NCBI GenBank assembly: GCA_016712885.1 | Contig: JADJQF010000006.1 | Location: forward strand, 124,001-188,000 | Reading direction: 5' to 3' | DNA length: 64,000 bases | DNA from: Candidatus Flexicrinis proximus | GTDB lineage: Bacteria; Chloroflexota; Anaerolineae; Aggregatilineales; Phototrophicaceae | Part shown: positions 51,901 through 58,049 of the stretch, piece by piece | Numbering within the stretch: position 1 is the stretch's first letter | How the letters are laid out: each line of letters starts with the position of its first letter | Position numbers and translations under genes: made by a program | Notes under the pieces: model-generated | What the model was told of the DNA's origin: nothing | What the model saw: only the letters and a program-made list of their open reading frames with translations | The model's database searches: none

Positions 51901-53220
51901 AATCCGGTCAGCGGCGTCCTGGTGACCTTCACCGCTCCGGTCAGCGGCGCTTCGGCGGCGTTCACCCCGGCCAACGGCGAAGACACCACCGACGCGGCCG
52001 GCGTAGCCAGCGTGCTCGCCACCGCTAACGGTACCGTTGGCGCCTATAGCGTCACGGCAGCGGCGGGCGCGTTGAACGCCAGCTTCAGCCTGAACAACCT
52101 GTCTGCGGCGCCCGATCGCATCATCAAGACCGGCGGCGACGATCAACACGCCGCCGTCAATACGGCCTTCGCGCTGCCGCTCGAAGTACAGGTGGTCGAC
52201 GAGTTCGATAACCCGGCCGAGGGCGTGACCGTACAGTTCGCGATCCTGTCCAGGAACCCGGAAGCATCGTTCTCTCCAGCAAACGGGCAGGTCGTCACGG
52301 ATGCCAGCGGTAACGCCAGCGTGCTGGTGACGGCCAATGGCGAAGTCGGCCCCTACGAAGTCAACGCCAACGTCGGCACGATCTTCACGACGTTCGTCCT
52401 GACCAACGATCCGGACGCGGTGAATGCGCCGGTCGATCTGGCGGCGGTTGCAGCGGGTCAGACCCTGGTGAACCTGACCTGGACGGATACGTCCACGGTG
52501 GAGGATACCTTGGCGCTGTACCGGTCGGATGACGGCGGCACGACATTCAATGTCATTGCCGCGCCGGCAACCGGCAGCACAGCCTACAGCGACAGCGGTC
52601 TGCTGTGCGGCTCGACTTACAGCTATCGCCTCGACGTCACCAACGTCGTCGGAACAGACAGCAGCAATATCGCAGTCGTGACGACCAACGCGTGCGGCGA
52701 ACTCCTGGTCAACGGCTCGTTCGAGGCCGTGCTGACTGGCACGTGGACCGGCGTCAACACGACCAGCGATAAGCGCAAGTGTACCAACCCGCTGAATGCG
52801 TTCGACGGGGCATGCTCGCTGGCGTTCAAGGGCGGCGTGCTGGAAGCCAGCACGTACAAGCAGACAGTCAGTGACCTCAGCGCGCTGACAGCGGGCGATA
52901 CGCTCTACCTGAGCGCAGCGTTCAAGTCGACCGCGGCAGCACCGAACCTGACCGTCCGCGCCGTGATCAAGTATGGCCTAGTGAAGGTCAAGCCGCAGAT
53001 CAAGTTCCTGACGACGTCCGCGACGTTCATTGAGGACACCGAGGAATATGTGCTGACCGGTACGCCAACCAAGATCGTCGTCCAGATCAAGCACAGAAGC
53101 CAGTCCGGCAAGGTCTTCGTCGACGTGGTGAGCCTAACCCTGAATAACCTCGGCGCGCGCGATGCCGGCAACCTGCTGCCGCCGCCTGCGGCTCCGGGTA
53201 CGTTCCGGGGCAGCAACTAA
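45967..53220 (+). CDS. Giant secreted protein with repeated modules and Ig-like domains
   Basis: The 2417-residue exported protein has a signal peptide (MNVYRVRLAGRWAILAALCL..., cleavage near ASA-AP). The N-terminal two-thirds alternates four copies of an unfamiliar module of about 270 residues (each opening with FWxIDYxD and holding an EF-hand-like DxNxDGxW loop and SDEGTGSG) with Ig-like domains of the Big_1/invasin type. Then come six tandem 103-residue Ig-like units, nearly identical in pairs, and one diverged unit. An FN3-like domain (LVNLTWTDTSTVEDTLALYR) and a C-terminal module (NGSFEAVLTGTWTG ... LPPPAAPGTFRGSN) end the chain. It is probably a cell-surface adhesin or matrix protein. 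No catalytic motif is recognised. Confidence 0.9.
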   Translation: MNVYRVRLAGRWAILAALCLALGIAASAAPPNTFVTPPDITPTSFWRIDYWDFNPSFSPTGQIAMAPVALNSYGKSAFSMIPGDGIGGAGCARQGGKVHFGTQDLEGVLLSSINTLSYSYLADELGSGATPTNLAPYVNIFIDRNSDGIWRGGNDTILIYEPIYTRGNGFVTVDTWYTDNIIGASATGNWHVAGQPITGVGQFSPAAPNDTWAEIMLVDLDGAGPGTMLVRDLPIVNPDPGCDDPGSLTSDEGTGSGLSFVVGQKSGDGWTGWQGFLDAIQLGVNPTALQDINITLSQSLNVTGGNGQSVVVGSTFSNNLTVRLVDTGGNGIAGETVSFSAPVSGASAALSSTTQITDVNGYASVSAVANLTAGSYNVTVNADGRQAVIGLTNTAPPVSTTQLVLPQNLQTPATDFWVVDYYDNTIATPPSPLGELALNPTGTDLTGFGSTSFNMLPGPGIGDPPPGGGCDRLGGKVYIGTTQLAGLSLRDLTRLKYSYMIDTPDSLNQLAPVVNIFVDRDNNGLFTGADTILVYEPIYTRGNGFVTVETWYSDLVIGVEDNGGLVTANGRWHTAAAAIPGLPGSGAGAPDSTVDTWAEIIATDVDGVPGGDRIGDLKIVNPTAGCDDAGPSSDEGTGSGFVISIGQKNGQGFANMSAFVEAIDLWTNGAAPTGPTVYDFALYGTPTTIAKTSGDNQSQDIGFLFDDPLTVVVTDASSNPVIGATVTFTAPGVGASAAVTASVVTDATGTASTNAIANMTAGGPYNVTAAMGALSTNFALTNTDPGAAVKTYVLPQDLDGIGDLWTIDYYDNDPVNSPNGQLAFNPAGIGAPLAGYGSSSFQMLTGPGLGGTGCARLGGKVFLGTQQLNGTALKDLKYLSYSFLLEDTDDFNYGVYINVFVDKNGDGLWVGSQDSILVYEAIKPGNTPGPVTMTANTWYEPVAIGPLSTGRWHSAAQTLGTISPNNPGAVDTWNEILAEPFAGPFGDTVGDLRVVNPAAGCDDAGPSSDEGTGSGLVIVIGQKNGASYSNADAHVDKVALTVDGIVTPKVFDFSLFGDPAIITKISGDNQSQDIGFLFDDPLTVQITDTNGNPIPGLTVNFAAPGAGASASVTASAITDAAGIASTNAIANLTAGGPYTVSATAGLLSTNFLLTNTDPGALVKTYVLPQDLSGVGDFWKIDYFDQNTTSDPNPSGLIAGSPAGAVNAPAGYGGSSLQMVNGPGLGGSGCLGQGGKVFLGTTDLNGVALKDIKHLSYSLLLETQSFNLARPYINVFIDLNGDNLWRVADDMILVYETIYGDNLPGVTANLNEWYETVAIGPLSTGDWHAAVRTVGGIGLGSPAAISDWNEILAEPYVSLSGTTVGDLKIVNPVGGCNGTTATEGTASGFALVTGQKSGGGWIDADIHVDKVGLYIEGVVTPKAYDFALFGDPASIVVSGGNSQSATVNTAFALPLEVTVTDLYGNPVSGATVTFTAPLSGASATFTPVNGQAVTDAAGKASVLATANTVAGGYSVTAAIGTVNTTFSLTNTAGAAATMTITGGNNQSTVVLTAFAAPLEVTVTDSFSNPVSGVLVTFTAPVSGASATFTPANGEDTTDAAGKASVVATANGTAGAYSVGAAAGALNASFSLTNTFGAPAILVVSGGNTQSATVNTAFALPLEVTLTDANGNPVSGATITFTAPLSGASATFTPVNGEDATDAAGKASVLATANTVAGGYSVTAAIGAVNTTFSLTNTAGAAATMTITGGNNQSAVVLTAFAAPLEVTLTDSFSNPVSGVLVTFTAPVSGASATFTPANGEDTTDATGVASVLATANGTAGAYSVGAAAGALNASFSLTNTFGAPATLVVSGGNTQSATVNTAFALPLEVTLTDANGNPVSGATITFTAPLSGASATFTPANGEDATDAAGKASVLATANTVAGGYSVTAAIGAVNTTFSLTNTAGAAATMTITGGNNQSTPFGTAFAASLEVTLTDSFSNPVSGVLVTFTAPVSGASAAFTPANGEDTTDAAGVASVLATANGTVGAYSVTAAAGALNASFSLNNLSAAPDRIIKTGGDDQHAAVNTAFALPLEVQVVDEFDNPAEGVTVQFAILSRNPEASFSPANGQVVTDASGNASVLVTANGEVGPYEVNANVGTIFTTFVLTNDPDAVNAPVDLAAVAAGQTLVNLTWTDTSTVEDTLALYRSDDGGTTFNVIAAPATGSTAYSDSGLLCGSTYSYRLDVTNVVGTDSSNIAVVTTNACGELLVNGSFEAVLTGTWTGVNTTSDKRKCTNPLNAFDGACSLAFKGGVLEASTYKQTVSDLSALTAGDTLYLSAAFKSTAAAPNLTVRAVIKYGLVKVKPQIKFLTTSATFIEDTEEYVLTGTPTKIVVQIKHRSQSGKVFVDVVSLTLNNLGARDAGNLLPPPAAPGTFRGSN
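50260..52115 (+). repeat. Tandem 309-base Ig-like repeats in a 618-base superrepeat
   Basis: Inside the giant gene, six Ig-like units alternate type A (FALPLEVTLTDANGNPVSGA) and type B (FAAPLEVTVTDSFSNPVSGV), three of each. The A-to-A spacing is 618 bases (starts near 50269, 50887, 51505). Nucleotide identity between same-type units is very high, so they were duplicated or homogenised recently. Such arrays are prone to length change and to assembly collapse, so the number of units may be wrong. Confidence 0.85.
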
Positions 53221-53228
53221 CCAGAAAA

Positions 53229-53268
53229 CAGGGGAGTTGGGGACAGCAGTATGCCCTCAACTCCCCTG
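53229..53268 (+). terminator. Hairpin after the giant gene
   Basis: The 11-bp stem CAGGGGAGTTG (53229-53239) pairs perfectly with CAACTCCCCTG (53258-53268). It lies nine bases after the stop. No T-run follows, so it may end transcription only together with the adjacent hairpin at 53282, or stabilise the 3' end of the mRNA. Confidence 0.5.
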
Positions 53269-53281
53269 CTCCAGAAATGAA

Positions 53282-53309
53282 AAGGGCTGAGAGTTTCCTC
53301 TCAGCCCTT
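53282..53309 (-). terminator. Intrinsic terminator of the tRNA operon
   Basis: A perfect 12-bp stem (AAGGGCTGAGAG at 53282-53293, CTCTCAGCCCTT at 53298-53309, loop TTTC) is followed on the minus strand by TTTTCATTTC. It lies 11 bases beyond the 3' end of the tRNA-Met gene and fits termination of the minus-strand tRNA transcript. Confidence 0.75.
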
Positions 53310-53320
53310 CCTATTCTATA

Positions 53321-53392
53321 TGGGTCCAGTAGGATTCGAACCTACAACCAGCAGGTTATGAGCCCGACGCTCTGCCGTTGAGCTATGGACCC
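53321..53392 (-). tRNA. tRNA-Met (CAT)
   Basis: The minus strand reads GGGTCCA...TGGACCC with discriminator A. The D-arm is GCTC...GAGC, the anticodon loop CTCATAA has anticodon CAT, and the T-arm is GTAGGTTCGAATCCTAC. The CCA is not encoded. The anticodon stem has one weak pair. CAT could also be the modified Ile tRNA; sequence alone does not settle this. Confidence 0.85.
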
Positions 53393-53459
53393 CGATGGGA
53401 GAACAAAAGCCGGAGCGCGGACGATGAAGTACTGCATGCGACGCGCACCAACTTTTCAG

Positions 53460-53530
53460 AGCGGGCAACGGGACTCGAACCCGTGACAAAACCTTGGAAG
53501 GGTTTTGTGTTACCACTACACCATGCCCGC
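53460..53530 (-). tRNA. tRNA-Gly (TCC)
   Basis: The minus strand starts GCGGGCATGGTGTAGTGGTA and ends with the T-arm ACGGGTTCGAGTCCCGT and acceptor GCCCGC. The anticodon loop CTTCCAA carries TCC, giving Gly. Acceptor stem GCGGGC/GCCCGC is complete; the discriminator is T, as usual for bacterial tRNA-Gly. Confidence 0.9.
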
Positions 53531-53533
53531 AAG

Positions 53534-53606
53534 TCGGGGCAGCGGGATTTGAACCCACGACCTCGCGCTCCCAAAGCGCGCGCGCTACCAACTGCGCTAT
53601 GCCCCG
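53534..53606 (-). tRNA. tRNA-Pro (TGG)
   Basis: The minus strand starts CGGGGCATAGCGCAGTTGGT and ends with T-arm GTGGGTTCAAATCCCGC and acceptor TGCCCCG plus discriminator A. The anticodon loop TTTGGGA carries TGG, giving Pro. The CGGGGC start and C1-G72 pair are typical of bacterial tRNA-Pro. This is the first gene of the three-tRNA transcript. Confidence 0.92.
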
Positions 53607-53617
53607 CTGCACAAGTT

Positions 53618-53646
53618 AGTCTAGCATTTTTCTGTACCCCTGTCTA
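53618..53646 (-). promoter_or_regulatory. Promoter of the tRNA operon
   Basis: On the minus strand TAGACA (53641-53646, five of six bases of the -35 consensus) and TAGACT (53618-53623, -10-like) are separated by exactly 17 bases. The -10 lies about 12 bases before the first base of tRNA-Pro, as expected. Confidence 0.6.
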
Positions 53647-53714
53647 TATGGCCGTATGGCACGACTCGGCTATACTGATAAGGCATAGAACTCAACACAG
53701 GGTGTTTATAAGGT

Positions 53715-54725
53715 ATGAACGTATTAATCATTGGTGGAACACGACAAATCGGCCATTTTTTGACTGAAGCGCTGCTATCGGCTGGCCACCGCGTCACCGT
53801 TCTCAATCGCGGCGTGACCCGCGACGATCTGCCGGAAACTCTGCCGCGCCTGCGCGTTGACCGCACGGACCCGATGCAGCTCCGGCGCGCACTTGCCGGC
53901 CGCACGTTCGATGTGGTGGTCGATAATGTACTTTACAAGCGGCCGGAAGCGGAAGCCATCACTCAATTGTTGGACGGCCATGTCGGGCATTACATCACCC
54001 TCTCGACCGGGCAGGTCTATCTGGTGCGGGAGGACATCCCCCGGCCGTCCCGAGAGGACGACTTCGATGGCCCGACCCTGCCCGCACCCGCCTTCGGGAC
54101 ATACGACTACGAAGAATGGCTTTACGGGATGGACAAGCGCGAGTGCGAGGCTGTGCTGATGAATGCATACGCCCGAACCGGCTTCCCGGCCACAATCCTG
54201 CGGCTGCCGATGGTGATCAGCCCGCGCGACCAGTATCTGCGGCTGTTCAGCTACGTCCTGCGGCTGAAGGACGGCGGGCCGGTCCTTGTCCCGGATGCGC
54301 CCAATTACCCGCTGCGCCACATCTATGCGCTGGATGTGGTCCGCGCCATTCTGACGCTGCTGGGTGGCGGCGGTAAGGGCCGCGCGTTCAATATCAGCCA
54401 GGACGAGACGCTGACGATCCACGAGTTTCTCGGGGTTCTGGGTAAGACGCTGGGTGTTGACCCGAAGATCGTGACGATTCCACGCCAGACGCTGGTCGCC
54501 AACGGTTTCTTGCCCGATTGTTCGCCGTTCAGCGACGTGTGGATGAGCGAACTGGATAATACGCGCGGCAAGGTTGAGCTTGGCCTGACATACACACCGG
54601 TCGAGAAGTATCTTGCCGAGATTGTCGCCCAGTTGAAGCTGCGTGCGCCTACCCCGCCTGCGGGCTACCGCCGCCGCAACGCCGAGCGCAACCTGGCGGC
54701 ATCGCTGACACAAGGGCAGACATAG
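53715..54725 (+). CDS. NAD-dependent epimerase/dehydratase family protein
   Basis: The 336-residue extended SDR has a Rossmann start LIIGGTRQIGHFLTEALL (GxxGxxG at 7-13), the Ser region LSTGQVYLV, the catalytic YGMDKRE (Tyr-xxx-Lys), and LRLPMVISPRDQ. It resembles nucleotide-sugar epimerases or the isoflavone-reductase-like type; the substrate is unknown. The ATG at 53715 is clearly the domain start even though the nearest Shine-Dalgarno-like run is weak. A -10-like TATACT lies at 53671. It diverges from the tRNA operon. Confidence 0.85.
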   Translation: MNVLIIGGTRQIGHFLTEALLSAGHRVTVLNRGVTRDDLPETLPRLRVDRTDPMQLRRALAGRTFDVVVDNVLYKRPEAEAITQLLDGHVGHYITLSTGQVYLVREDIPRPSREDDFDGPTLPAPAFGTYDYEEWLYGMDKRECEAVLMNAYARTGFPATILRLPMVISPRDQYLRLFSYVLRLKDGGPVLVPDAPNYPLRHIYALDVVRAILTLLGGGGKGRAFNISQDETLTIHEFLGVLGKTLGVDPKIVTIPRQTLVANGFLPDCSPFSDVWMSELDNTRGKVELGLTYTPVEKYLAEIVAQLKLRAPTPPAGYRRRNAERNLAASLTQGQT

Positions 54726-54758
54726 CTATCGGCGTCCCTGCCGGCGCTGCCGACGCAC

Positions 54759-55439
54759 TCACTCCGGGAAATCGAGAGTCTCAGGAAGGCCCTGAAGGTC
54801 GTCGGCGCCGATGGTCTGTGTATTGAGCATTAACCCGCCCAGCAACAGCGGAAGCATCGCCCGGATTCTAGCGGCGGACTGATGCGGCGCGCTGACCGCA
54901 CAGGTGAGGATCACGCCGGTTTCCGGCAGCGACAGGCCGATCACAAGGGTGCGAAGGCCGCTGTTGGGTTCGCTGAGCAGGTAATAGGCTGCGTCGTAGC
55001 CCGCCCATTCGAAGCCTTCAGCGCGCGTCACATGAGCAGACCCGCTGGCGCTGGCATCCGCCGCGATTCCGGCCAGGACCTGCAGGGCACTGTTGAGCGC
55101 GGGGTCCTCGTCGATCACAAAGGGGAATTCAGCCAGCGGCGTCACAAAAACATAGGCCATTAGCCCCTGCAACTGGCCGTGATCGGCCACGGAGGGGAAT
55201 TTCTCGGCGATGACAACGCCATAGTCGGTTGTGAAAGACTCCCATCCCTTGGGGCGCTGCAATTCCACGCTTAAGCCGCTGCGGTTGAAGCCAACAATTC
55301 CGTCGGTGTCGAAATCCCGGGGATCGGTTGCAAGCATGGTCGCGGTAGGGGCAGGGGTCGAAGTCCCCGCGACATCAACGGGCAGGCAGGCGGATAACAC
55401 GGCACCCACCGTGATGGCGGCAAGAGTTAGGCGTCGCAT
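54759..55439 (-). CDS. Lipoprotein with Pro/Thr-rich linker
   Basis: The 226-residue lipoprotein has the signal MRRLTLAAITVGAVLSAC (lipobox L-S-A-C, Cys18) and a Thr/Pro-rich linker. A domain begins IVGFNRSGLSVELQRPKGWE and continues GVVIAEKFPSVAD and MAYVFVTPLAEFP, similar in type to the PsbP-like or other small exported domains and to the lipoprotein at 30948. The ATG at 55439 is taken since the lipobox then sits properly; an in-frame start at 55502 adds unneeded sequence. A TATAAT lies about 41 bases upstream (55480-55485, minus strand). Confidence 0.75.
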   Translation of the reverse strand: MRRLTLAAITVGAVLSACLPVDVAGTSTPAPTATMLATDPRDFDTDGIVGFNRSGLSVELQRPKGWESFTTDYGVVIAEKFPSVADHGQLQGLMAYVFVTPLAEFPFVIDEDPALNSALQVLAGIAADASASGSAHVTRAEGFEWAGYDAAYYLLSEPNSGLRTLVIGLSLPETGVILTCAVSAPHQSAARIRAMLPLLLGGLMLNTQTIGADDLQGLPETLDFPE

Positions 55440-55492
55440 AACAACGAGACAACTGACGATAAGACGGACACCATAGGCGATTATAGAGCAAA

Positions 55493-55515
55493 GGCAGGGC
55501 ATGTTCAGCCCTGCC
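55493..55515 (-). terminator. Hairpin, possible terminator
   Basis: Arms GGCAGGGC (55493-55500) and GCCCTGCC (55508-55515) pair perfectly over eight bases with a seven-base loop. On the minus strand TTTGCT follows. It lies about 115 bases beyond the stop of the poly-Asp protein gene and just upstream of the lipoprotein promoter, so it could separate the two minus-strand genes. Confidence 0.45.
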
Positions 55516-55630
55516 CGGTTAATGGTTCCTCAGAGCTTAATCAGCGTTAGGGCCGGAACAGTCCGGTTTTGCCGTACTGCTGAACAGAAACAGGAAGTCC
55601 GTCCGTTTCTGGCAGCCCGTGGATACCGCT

Positions 55631-56464
55631 TTAGAACCGATTGGCGCGAAGTCCAGAGACAAACGCTCCGAAGACCGCCGAAGTGGATTCTGGTTCTTCA
55701 GGGATGATCTCGTCAGGCCCGATAGTCCCCACGAAATACGAACGCACCCGGCTGTAGCGCCCGCCAAACACACAGTCAAAGAGTTTGCCTTCGCTGTCCG
55801 GCCCGGCGGTTACGCGCGGAAAGCCGTTCGCCTGCATCCAGAGCTCGACATGGATGTAGTGATCGGCTTCAGCCACCTTCACCGGCGTGCCGGGGATCCA
55901 TTGGGCAAACAGGTCGTCTTTGGTGTAGCGGATCGCCAGTTCGCCGGTGTCGTCTGGCGCAATCGTCCAGACCTCAACCGCATCGCTGGTGATGAACACG
56001 GCGGCGGCAACTTCCCCCGGCGCAAAGCAGGCACGCCCGGTGACCAGCACCGGCGTATCATCATCGTCATCGTCGTCATCGTCGTCTCCAACCGGCCCAC
56101 AGCTGAACGGCACGCTGAACACGGCTATCGCGCGAAACTCAACATTGTCGTTCAACGAGAAATAGGCGACATGATCGCCGCTGGTATACGGGAACGGATC
56201 ATTAAGCGCGCCGACATTGGTCGCGGTGACCGCGATCGCCGACTGCGCGGGGAATGGGCCGACATGATCGACGAATGTGGAGTCGATATCGAGACTCCAC
56301 AGATAGTAGTTTCCGGCAGCCACATCAAACGTCACCGACGCGCCCGTACAGTCGACCACGAGATTATAGTAATTGACGGTCGGGATTGCCCCGGCTGAAA
56401 CAGCGCCGGATAAGGCCGCGAGCGCGACCAGCAACACCAGACCTATCATAATTCTGCGTGCCAT
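55631..56464 (-). CDS. Secreted protein with ten-Asp run
   Basis: The 277-residue exported protein has a signal peptide (MARRIMIGLVLLVALAALSG, cleavage near VSA-GA). Its first half is beta-rich (VTFDVAAGNYYLWSLDIDST). Then comes a run of ten Asp (GPVGDDDDDDDDDDTPV), possibly a calcium-binding or spacer element. The second half is another beta-rich part (DAVEVWTIAPDDTGELAIRY, YIHVELWMQANGFPRVT). Cys at CGPV, RACFAP and FDCVFG may form disulfides. The family is not recognised. Confidence 0.7.
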   Translation of the reverse strand: MARRIMIGLVLLVALAALSGAVSAGAIPTVNYYNLVVDCTGASVTFDVAAGNYYLWSLDIDSTFVDHVGPFPAQSAIAVTATNVGALNDPFPYTSGDHVAYFSLNDNVEFRAIAVFSVPFSCGPVGDDDDDDDDDDTPVLVTGRACFAPGEVAAAVFITSDAVEVWTIAPDDTGELAIRYTKDDLFAQWIPGTPVKVAEADHYIHVELWMQANGFPRVTAGPDSEGKLFDCVFGGRYSRVRSYFVGTIGPDEIIPEEPESTSAVFGAFVSGLRANRF

Positions 56465-56659
56465 GAGTCACCGTCCTGAATCTGATTATTTCTAAGCCAT
56501 GCGCTGTGAATCTTCAGCAGTCGGTTTCCAGCACCGGCCAGTGTGCTGAGGGAGCATTTCGCTTTCAGACGAAGGGCTGTAAACAGACGACTTTCAACCT
56601 TGGGCTTAGTTCAATGGTACTATGCCCTGACACAATTCGCCCGTTTAGTTTTGCGGCTA

Positions 56660-57970
56660 CTAGCGGTAGCGCCTGATCGCCTCGTAGATGGCATCGGCGC
56701 CAAAGCCGACCGCGCCCACCGGGATGCGTTCGTCCGCGGCGTGAATCGTCGAGGCGAAATTGAAGTCCGGCGGCAGATTCATCGGCAGAAATCCGTAGGT
56801 CTGAATGCCCAACTGGGCCAGTACCCGCGCGTCAGTCGCTCCGCTGACCATATAGGGGACCGGGATCCCGGTCGGGTCAGCGGCACGGAGGACGTCGGCC
56901 AGCATCTGGAAATGCGCCATATCCGGGTCGCGCAAGGCGGCGGGTGGTTCCATCTCGTTCGGCTCAAGCAGAACGGAATCGTCGTCGATCAAGGCGCGCA
57001 CCTCGGCGACAAAGTCCTCAGGGGCGATGCCAGGAAGCACGCGTCCATCCAGCCGCAGGATGATCTCCGACGGGATGACGTTGATCTTGTGACCGCCGCT
57101 AACGATGGTCGGATTGACGGTGTTGTGCAGCAGGGGGTCAAACAGGCGGGCCGCGGCGGGATCGAGCTGGTCAAGGACCGCGTTGGTGCTGGCGGGGTCG
57201 AGCAGTGCGCGCAATCCGCTGGCCGCCGGTTCGTCCAGCGCCGCGGCGATTCCTTCGACCAGGGCTTTGACGACTGGTGTTATATGGACCGGCAGGCGCG
57301 CGCCTTCGAGCCGACTCAATAAGCGCCCCAGCCGCCCCATCGCGGTCCCGGTCTGGCGCATCGCACCGTGTCCGCCGGCTCCGCGAATCGTCGCCTTCAG
57401 GGAATGGACGTAACGTTCGGTGACCATGATCGGGTAGAAGCGCTTCCCAGCGAGATACAGGGGAAACGCACCGAATTCGCTGAGGCAGACTTTTGCCCCG
57501 CCAAACAGATCGGCATGCTCTTCGACGAGATACTTGACTCCCCAGGCGCCACCGACTTCTTCGTCGGCACCTAAACACAGGATCAGATCACCGGGGAGAT
57601 CGAGATTTTCGGATTTGGCACGCAGGAATGCCGAGATCAGCATCGCGTCGCCGCCCTTCATATCCAGCGCACCGCGCCCCCAGATATATCCCTCAATAAT
57701 GTCGCCGCAAAACGGCGGATGGGTCCAGGTCTGGTCGGCGGTGGTGACAACATCGACATGCCCGTACAGCAGAAGCGGAGGAGCTTCGCCGCGACCTTTG
57801 ATGCGCGCAAACAGGTTCGTGCGTTCAGAATTGAGCCCGACGATGGTCGGTTCAATGCCGTTTTCACGCAGGAGTCCCGCAACCCAGTCGATCAGAACCG
57901 CTTCATTTCCGGGGGGGTTGGTGGTGTCGATGCGAATCAGGTGCTGAAGCAGTTCAACAGGCGTCAACAT
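56660..57970 (-). CDS. M20-family metallopeptidase
   Basis: The 436-residue dizinc peptidase or deacylase of the ArgE/DapE/CPG2 family has metal ligands visible in YGHVDVV (His71, Asp73), GRGALDMKGG (Asp103) and ADEEVGG (Glu137-138). A dimerisation-domain His follows in GAGGHGAMRQTG, and a late ligand region is FNFASTIHAADERI. These are the expected positions. The ATG at 57970 follows AAGGAC; upstream frame to 58093 is not protein-like. The substrate is a peptide or N-acyl amino acid, not further defined. Confidence 0.88.
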   Translation of the reverse strand: MLTPVELLQHLIRIDTTNPPGNEAVLIDWVAGLLRENGIEPTIVGLNSERTNLFARIKGRGEAPPLLLYGHVDVVTTADQTWTHPPFCGDIIEGYIWGRGALDMKGGDAMLISAFLRAKSENLDLPGDLILCLGADEEVGGAWGVKYLVEEHADLFGGAKVCLSEFGAFPLYLAGKRFYPIMVTERYVHSLKATIRGAGGHGAMRQTGTAMGRLGRLLSRLEGARLPVHITPVVKALVEGIAAALDEPAASGLRALLDPASTNAVLDQLDPAAARLFDPLLHNTVNPTIVSGGHKINVIPSEIILRLDGRVLPGIAPEDFVAEVRALIDDDSVLLEPNEMEPPAALRDPDMAHFQMLADVLRAADPTGIPVPYMVSGATDARVLAQLGIQTYGFLPMNLPPDFNFASTIHAADERIPVGAVGFGADAIYEAIRRYR

Positions 57971-58049
57971 ACAGTGTCCTTGTCCGGTTCCGCCACCCCG
58001 CGCCACCGTCAATCCAGCGTTCGTTGTGGTGGCGAATGTGAAGCAGCGT

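Noticed and set aside
50260..52115. Regularly spaced repeats as a possible CRISPR array
   Set aside because: The repeats are 309 bases long, in frame and protein-coding; there are no spacers and no Cas genes.
49546..52149. An 867-codon minus-strand frame inside the giant gene
   Set aside because: It arises from the repetitive GC-rich Ig-like repeats of the real gene and gives only Arg/Gly-rich repeats.
53316..53612. Open frame across the tRNA cluster
   Set aside because: It translates tRNA genes and is not coding.
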